Source: an uncultured Flavobacteriaceae bacterium (GTDB lineage: Bacteria; Bacteroidota; Bacteroidia; Flavobacteriales; Flavobacteriaceae). Taken from it: 5,875 nt of DNA. Numbering within the stretch: the first letter of the stretch is position 1; every line of letters starts with the position of its first letter. The stretch lies in assembly GCA_945788155.1 (NCBI GenBank), contig CALZKX010000227.1, positions 1-5,875 on the forward strand, in the 5' to 3' direction. A program made the position numbers and the translations under genes. This document shows positions 1 through 5,200 of the stretch, in pieces. The notes beneath the pieces were generated by a model that saw only the letters and a program-made list of their open reading frames with translations, ran no database searches and was not told the DNA's origin.

Positions 1-19
1 TACAACCAACCTTTAACCA

Positions 20-784
20 ATGATAAAATTCTTTAGAAAAATTAGACAAAATTTACTTTCAGAAGGGAAAACAGGAAAATATTTTAAATACGCTGTTGGC
101 GAAATTGTGCTTGTTGTTATTGGGATTCTCATTGCTTTGCAAATTAATAATTGGAATGAGTATGCCAAACAAAGACAGGTAGAACAAGAATATCTCGTCT
201 CTTTAAAGGAAGAATTTAAATACAATCTCCTAGCTTTAGATAAAGCTATGATTATAAATAAAAGTAATGCAGATAGTGCTTTAAAAATATCTCATCTTAT
301 GGGACCTGATAACCCTATAATTTCAGAGGAGGAATTTGCAGTATTAGCAATGAACATGACTAATTGGGAAGTACAATACCGACCAAATAAAGCTGTGTTA
401 GATGAAATAATAAGCTCTGGTAAACTTGCTATTTTTAATAATAATAAATTAAAATTTGCATTATCCTCAAGCAATGGAATATTGACTAAAATTAAATTTC
501 AGGAAGAGGAACATGCAGCGATGAGGCTGCAGGTAATTGCTACTATGAACGCAAAGGGCAATGCAAAAAAAATGATAATTGATGCAGGAGGAGAAACCTT
601 TGGGATAAAGGAAAGCAAATTTAAACTTGGAAATCTACAATTATTGCAATCTCAAAAATTAGAAAATGAACTTATAGATTTTATTTTAACTGCTCGATAT
701 CTCAATGATTCATATTATTCAGAATTAAAAAAAGAAATAGAAGTAGTATTAGAATTAATTGATGCCGAATTAACTAAAAAATAG
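20..784 (+). CDS. DUF6090 family membrane-anchored protein, function unknown
   Basis: This 254-residue protein has the layout I associate with the flavobacterial DUF6090 family: a short basic N-terminus (FFRKIRQ, residues 4-10), a glycine/lysine stretch, then one hydrophobic helix at about residues 25-42 ending in the family-like ALQINNWNE (39-47). The remaining 200 or so residues are charged, mostly helical and without recognisable catalytic motifs. I expect a single-pass inner-membrane protein with a large soluble C-terminal part, but the topology is inferred. The ATG at position 20 is chosen because the conserved N-terminus begins there; only 19 bases of upstream sequence are visible, so the promoter and any preceding operon gene are not in view. 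The gene converges on the small gene at 814-1080, with a hairpin between the stop codons. The family has no established function. Family assignment is from memory of sequence character, not a search. Confidence 0.85.
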   Translation: MIKFFRKIRQNLLSEGKTGKYFKYAVGEIVLVVIGILIALQINNWNEYAKQRQVEQEYLVSLKEEFKYNLLALDKAMIINKSNADSALKISHLMGPDNPIISEEEFAVLAMNMTNWEVQYRPNKAVLDEIISSGKLAIFNNNKLKFALSSSNGILTKIKFQEEEHAAMRLQVIATMNAKGNAKKMIIDAGGETFGIKESKFKLGNLQLLQSQKLENELIDFILTARYLNDSYYSELKKEIEVVLELIDAELTKK

Positions 785-814
785 AAACACATCCTTAAAC
801 GTGTATGTTTCTAT
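781..814 (-). terminator. Hairpin between convergent stop codons, likely terminator for the minus-strand gene
   Basis: ATAGAAACA at 781-789 is perfectly complementary to TGTTTCTAT at 806-814, giving a 9-bp stem around a 16-base loop. The loop may pair further by slippage, because ACAC and GTGT are also present. On the minus strand the stem is followed by a run of T (complement of 776-780), which suits an intrinsic terminator for the gene at 814-1080. On the plus strand the stem is followed by TAAACC, a poor U-tract, so termination of the plus-strand gene here is less certain, although A-rich DNA precedes the stem. The structure overlaps the plus-strand stop codon (782-784) and abuts the minus-strand one (814-816). 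Confidence 0.6.
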
Positions 815-1080
815 TAAACCTCTATAATTTCCTTTTTAGTTTTAAAAACATAACTATATAACCACATTAAAGTAAAGGTTGGTACAACATCTAGAAAAGG
901 CAATGCTTCTTCAATAAACACAATTACTCCAGCAATTTTCCCAGTTTTGCCTTTGTATAGTTTTGTCATTAAATAACCTGCTAATGGTGCCCAAATAATA
1001 TCAAATGGAGGAAACACAAACGATACATATCCCAAGGCGTCGCATACCAAACAAATAGTAAGTTTTTTATATTTATTCAT
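814..1080 (-). CDS. Small multi-pass membrane protein, function unknown
   Basis: This is an 88-residue, strongly hydrophobic protein. I see likely membrane segments at about residues 7-23, 27-41 and 47-79; the last stretch is probably two short segments broken by an acidic pair (EE, 57-58) and by prolines at 61 and 67. The loop KLYKGKTGK (40-48) is basic and the C-terminus is short and charged. The motif PTFTLMWLY (67-75) and the segment DIIWAPLAGYLMTKLYKG resemble small hypothetical proteins I recall from Flavobacteriaceae, but I cannot name a family. The ATG at 1078-1080 gives the full hydrophobic N-terminus. The gene is oriented away from the 1081-1359 gap, so its promoter should lie there, though I cannot identify a confident one. 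A terminator-like hairpin follows directly. Length, hydropathy and a clean start make it a real gene rather than a chance frame. Confidence 0.75.
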   Translation of the reverse strand: MNKYKKLTICLVCDALGYVSFVFPPFDIIWAPLAGYLMTKLYKGKTGKIAGVIVFIEEALPFLDVVPTFTLMWLYSYVFKTKKEIIEV

Positions 1081-1359
1081 AGTGTAAAATTAATTAAAGT
1101 ATGTACTAAAACTATAACAAGAAACATACCAATTTTATTATAATCACTAAAACGACATCTTGAAAATCAGCAACTTTATTAACATAAACTATACTATAAT
1201 CTTTAACCTTTACTTATAAATAAAAAACAAATATTTAGATTGACTTTAAAAAAGAAAAATAAAGTAGTAATTAATGCAACATGAACAAAAAATAATATTG
1301 TTTAAAAATTATAAAAAGGTTAATTATCTATTCTGTATTTTTACTTTCGAAAAACTGAT
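1081..1359. other. Non-coding divergent intergenic region
   Basis: This very AT-rich gap separates two divergently transcribed genes and should hold both promoters. No coding frame of note is present. The only matches to the Bacteroidetes -7 consensus TAnnTTTG are one mismatch away: TAATATTG at 1293-1300 and TACTTTCG at 1342-1349 on the plus strand, and the complements of 1130-1137 and 1171-1178 on the minus strand. None has a convincing -33 TTG partner at the right distance, so I do not call a promoter. No RNA gene, strong hairpin or repeat is apparent. Confidence 0.6.
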
Positions 1360-2028
1360 ATGATTAAAGTAAAAAACATTCATAAGTATTACGATGATTT
1401 ACACGTTTTAAAAGGTGTAGATTTAAATATAAAACAAGGGGAAATTGTTTCAATAGTAGGAGCCTCTGGCGCAGGAAAAACCACATTACTACACATATTG
1501 GGCACTTTAGATGAAGCTTCAAAAAAAGAAACACATGAGCTATTTATAGATGGCACATCAATCAAAAACCTTAAAGAAAAAGAATTAGCCAAATTTAGAA
1601 ATGAACATTTGGGTTTTATTTTTCAGTTTCACCAATTATTACCAGAGTTTACTGCTTTAGAAAATGTATGCATTCCTGCATTTATAAAAGGTACGCCAAA
1701 AGTTGAAGCAGAAAATAAAGCAAAAGAACTCCTAGAATTTCTGGGCTTATCACATAGAATACATCATAAACCAAACGAACTATCTGGAGGAGAGCAACAG
1801 CGTGTAGCTGTAGCACGATCATTAATAAATAACCCTAAAATTATTTTTGCCGATGAACCTTCAGGGAATCTAGATAGCGAATCGGCAGAAACACTCCATG
1901 ATTTATTTTTTAAGCTTCGGAATCAATTTGGGCAAACCTTTGTTATTGTTACCCATAATCAAGAATTGGCAAATATGGCTGACAGAAAACTAGTGATGGT
2001 TGATGGTAAAATTGTAAACAATAGCTAA
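1360..2028 (+). CDS. lolD: LolD-like ABC transporter ATP-binding protein
   Basis: This 222-residue protein is a complete ABC ATPase with all motifs in order: Walker A GASGAGKTT (34-42), Q-loop glutamine Q89, signature LSGGEQQR (141-148), Walker B ending in catalytic FADEP (163-167, with D165 and E166), D-loop GNLDS (169-173) and the switch histidine H199. The Q-loop context FQFHQLLPEFTALENV (88-103) is the stretch I recognise as typical of LolD, the ATPase that powers LolC/LolE to release lipoproteins from the inner membrane. The wider group includes MacB-like exporters, so MacB/FtsE-type alternatives cannot be excluded. It should act on the cytoplasmic face as a dimer with an FtsX-type permease; none is in the window, and stand-alone lolD genes are plausible in this phylum. 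The ATG at 1360 is the only in-frame start before the upstream stop at 1321-1323. No clear Shine-Dalgarno is seen, as is usual for Bacteroidetes. Confidence 0.9.
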   Translation: MIKVKNIHKYYDDLHVLKGVDLNIKQGEIVSIVGASGAGKTTLLHILGTLDEASKKETHELFIDGTSIKNLKEKELAKFRNEHLGFIFQFHQLLPEFTALENVCIPAFIKGTPKVEAENKAKELLEFLGLSHRIHHKPNELSGGEQQRVAVARSLINNPKIIFADEPSGNLDSESAETLHDLFFKLRNQFGQTFVIVTHNQELANMADRKLVMVDGKIVNNS

Positions 2029-2269
2029 TACTCATTAAAAAAAATGCTATAAAAAGTCTTCGAAAAAGCTGTAGTAGTTTATTACTTATTTATTTTTTAT
2101 TGGAGTAAATTTTAAACGACGCTTACTAATTTTATATATGGCTTGTAACAAATTTTAAGCACTATCTTTTGGTTAAACACTAAGTTTTTTAAATGAATAT
2201 ATGTTATTTAAGCCATTAAAATTCTTGTGTTTTTAATAGAATGTTCGTGAATCGTCATTTAAAGTTCTA
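2029..2269. other. Non-coding convergent intergenic region
   Basis: This AT-rich gap lies between the 3' ends of two convergent genes, and I see no coding frame. It contains a 7-bp inverted repeat, ATGGCTT at 2138-2144 and AAGCCAT at 2210-2216, framing a 79-base segment. Inside the segment TTAAGCACTA (2155-2164) recurs as TTAAACACTA (2173-2182) with an 18-base period. I have the impression that similar AT-rich segments recur in Flavobacteriaceae intergenic DNA but cannot verify this. A weak hairpin overlapping the end of this gap is listed separately. Confidence 0.5.
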
Positions 2270-2272
2270 TTA
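2234..2272 (+). terminator. Weak inverted repeat, possible terminator for the LolD-like gene
   Basis: TAATAGAA at 2234-2241 pairs perfectly with TTCTATTA at 2265-2272, with a 23-base loop. On the plus strand it is followed by TTTTG, a short T run. The stem is all but GC-free and the loop is long, so it would be a weak terminator. It overlaps the stop codon of the opposite-strand restriction-modification gene (2270-2272). Low confidence. Confidence 0.25.
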
Positions 2273-5200
2273 TTTTGTTGCCTCTTCGACGATGGCGATT
2301 TCTGCATCTGTTAAACCGTACAATTCATAAACCATTTGGTCTATGTCGTGGTCGGTTTTCTCTATTTTAGTTTTTAATTGTACAACCTTTTGTTTTTGCT
2401 CATTAAAATATTGCATCCACTCAGCTTGTTCACTTAATGATAGTTTTTTGTACTGTCCCAACGGACTTAAGTCCGTTGGGGTTTCTTTGGCAGATTTTTT
2501 ACGTGCTTTTTCCAATTCTTTTATAAATTCGCCAAAGTCTAATTCGTACCAGTTTTGTAGTTTTTTGGAGGGTTTCTGGATGTTGAATTTTGATACTATT
2601 AATTTTAATTTATTCCCTGATATATCAGATAATACTTTGTTTTGTTCTAAAATATCATTTACAAGTTTTACAAAGTTACCATCTTTACCTAATACTATTG
2701 GCAATGTATAAAGGTTTTTAGTTGATATTGCGTTAGTTAATGTTGAGTCATTGGTATATTTTTTTCTATAGTAATAGCCAATCAGTTTACTGTTTAATAC
2801 ACCAAGTATCTGTAGTAGATTTTCGGCTTTTTTGAGAGTTATAGCATACGTAGTGCCAAGATTATAGTATTGATTATTATCATAGGTAATCACAAAGTCG
2901 ATATTAATCATTTGCATTATTAATTTCTCGGTATTATTAAATATTTCTTCATCTCTAGCCCTTAAAAGTTCTTCTTTTTTATAGTATATATACTCATTAG
3001 TCTTTAAATGGCCATAGCGGGCAATATCTCTTCCTCTTAATGCTTTTTTATAATCTTCATTTATTTTAGAATGGTGTAAATATTTTTTATCATTCCCAGT
3101 TACTATTCCATTATTAATATTCACTAATTCTTTTAACCTTAAATCAGCTTTCTCAATTTTCTTTAAGATTTTTCTATCTTCCTTTGATGAATATATACCA
3201 AAGATGTGTTCATAAGCATTTAAAAATACTTTTTGTGCTTGAGTGTTTTCAAATTTTTTAACATAGAGATTATAAAATTCGACCTTTATATTTTCATTGG
3301 ATTCTTTATTTTTTTTCAAGGTAAATGTTGCTGTTTCTGCGATGACATCTTGAAATTGACCTGCTCCCCAATCTGTAAGCAATTCTATATAGAAATTTTT
3401 AAGAATAAACTTTCTTATTGCTGTATATCCATTAGTTTTAAAAATATTCTTATGAAAAATGTAGCTTAAATAACCATTATGTTTTAAAATATTTGAGTTG
3501 ATTTCAATAAACGGAGCTATTAGGTTTAATTTAGTTGTTTTAAACTTATCTGTTCCTGATTTTTTAAATGAATTTTGAAATTTATTGAATAAATACTGTA
3601 AAACATCTTTATCAAAACCTCTATTATCAACATAAGGCGGATTCCCAATTACCACATCAAAACCACCTTTGTATTCAGGTGTAAAAGCTTGCTCAACACT
3701 GCAACACATTTGGTCTATAAGTGTTTGTACCTCATTGCCGTGTGGTGGCAATTCGTGCTTGTTGCGGTTGGTTTGTATGTAACCTATGGTATTGCCTAAT
3801 TGCTCTTGCGAGGTAATTTCTTTAGGCGCACTATATTTTTGCGACCACAATGGTTTTTTGTTTCCCCCTTTTGCCAAGGGGCTTAAGCCCCTTGTGTAAC
3901 TGGTGCGACCTTTAATTTTCTGCATAATAGCAGGAATTTCATCTATGTCGCATACTAAAAGTAGGTGTATATGGTCTGCACAAATATTATAAGCTAAAAG
4001 GTTTAGGTTGTCTTCTTTTACAATATCTGCTATAGTTTGTGTTATTAGTAAATCGTCTTCTTTAGTAAAGTAAATAACATTTGGGAAAGGATTAGTGCCA
4101 CCTTCCCTAAGTTCTCTAACCTTATATTTTATCATTCTGGCAGAGGTGCGACTGTCGTGTATTGCAGTGGTAATATGGTAGGCTTTTTTGTTTTTTTCTT
4201 TAAATACTTCTGGAAATTCTTTTTGCCAATTAAAGGCTTTATCTCCTGCAACAGTTGGGTCGTCAATTAAACTGTTGCCACATTTAATATTGTTGTTTAA
4301 TGCCGTGAGCTTTCTGCCTTTTTGTGCTGTTCGTAACCAAAGTGAAAGTTTGGCAATTTCAACACTTTCCTCATTTATATCGACACCAAATAAATTGTTT
4401 TCTAAAATGGCATTTTCAACTTCACTCAATACCATGGCATCTCCAAATAGTTTGGCTTGTAATTCGTCAATATATTGGTGCTCTGCAATTAAAAACTCTA
4501 AAGCTTGGTTTAAAAAAGCTCCACTACCACAAGCAGGGTCGCAAATGGTAATTTGTAACAACCATTTTCTGTAATCTTCTAACTTTTTGCTTAACTTTTT
4601 TAATGTTGCTTTCTGCCTTCCCTTGCGTTCTTTTTCGTATTCAGCTTCTTGTATGTCGAGTGCTGTTTTCTTTTCCTCACAAAGTTTGCCTACAGTGTTA
4701 TCTACAATATATTTGGTAATATATTTTGGTGTGTAAAAAACACCATCTTTTTTACGTTTACCAACGGACTTAAGTTCGTTGAAATTATTAGAAATGGCGT
4801 TTTGTATTTCGTCTATATCGTTTAACGAATGTTCAAAAATGTGTCCAAGAATATTTACACTTACTTCACTTTCAAAATCGTAATTACTTAAATTAATTGT
4901 GTGTTTATAGAGTAAATCATCGTTAATTTTGATGTTGTCCAAAATTTCGTCTGGTGCAAATAAACCACCATTGTAAGCAAAAATATCGTGTTGTTGCCCT
5001 TTGTGTCCTGTGTTCATATAACCGAAATACTTTTTAAAACGGTCGTACAAAGTAAAATACGCGTCGTATTTATCTCGTAAATCTGTCCATTGATTTACAA
5101 TTGAACGAATTGAGTTTGGTGGTAACAACAGTCTATCTTCTGCAAAAAAGATAAATAGAAAACGGTCGAGTAATTTTTGCGTTTTCTTAAATAGAGTTAG

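Noticed and set aside
1342..1349. TACTTTCG as a Bacteroidetes -7 promoter element for the LolD-like gene
   Set aside because: It has one mismatch to TAnnTTTG, no TTG at the expected -33 distance, and lies only 10 bases before the start codon.
2457..2480. The CTTAAG palindromes as transcription terminators
   Set aside because: All four copies lie inside an open coding sequence, are not followed by T runs on the coding strand, and are spread through the gene.
3668..4201. A separate, recently inserted IS200-type insertion sequence
   Set aside because: There is no independent start and stop, no end structures and no target duplication, and the domain is fused in frame on both sides; an in-frame embedded domain fits better.
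4188..4574. Plus-strand open frame of 128 codons
   Set aside because: It lies wholly inside the restriction-modification gene on the opposite strand; its translation has no recognisable domain, whereas the minus strand encodes conserved methyltransferase motifs there.
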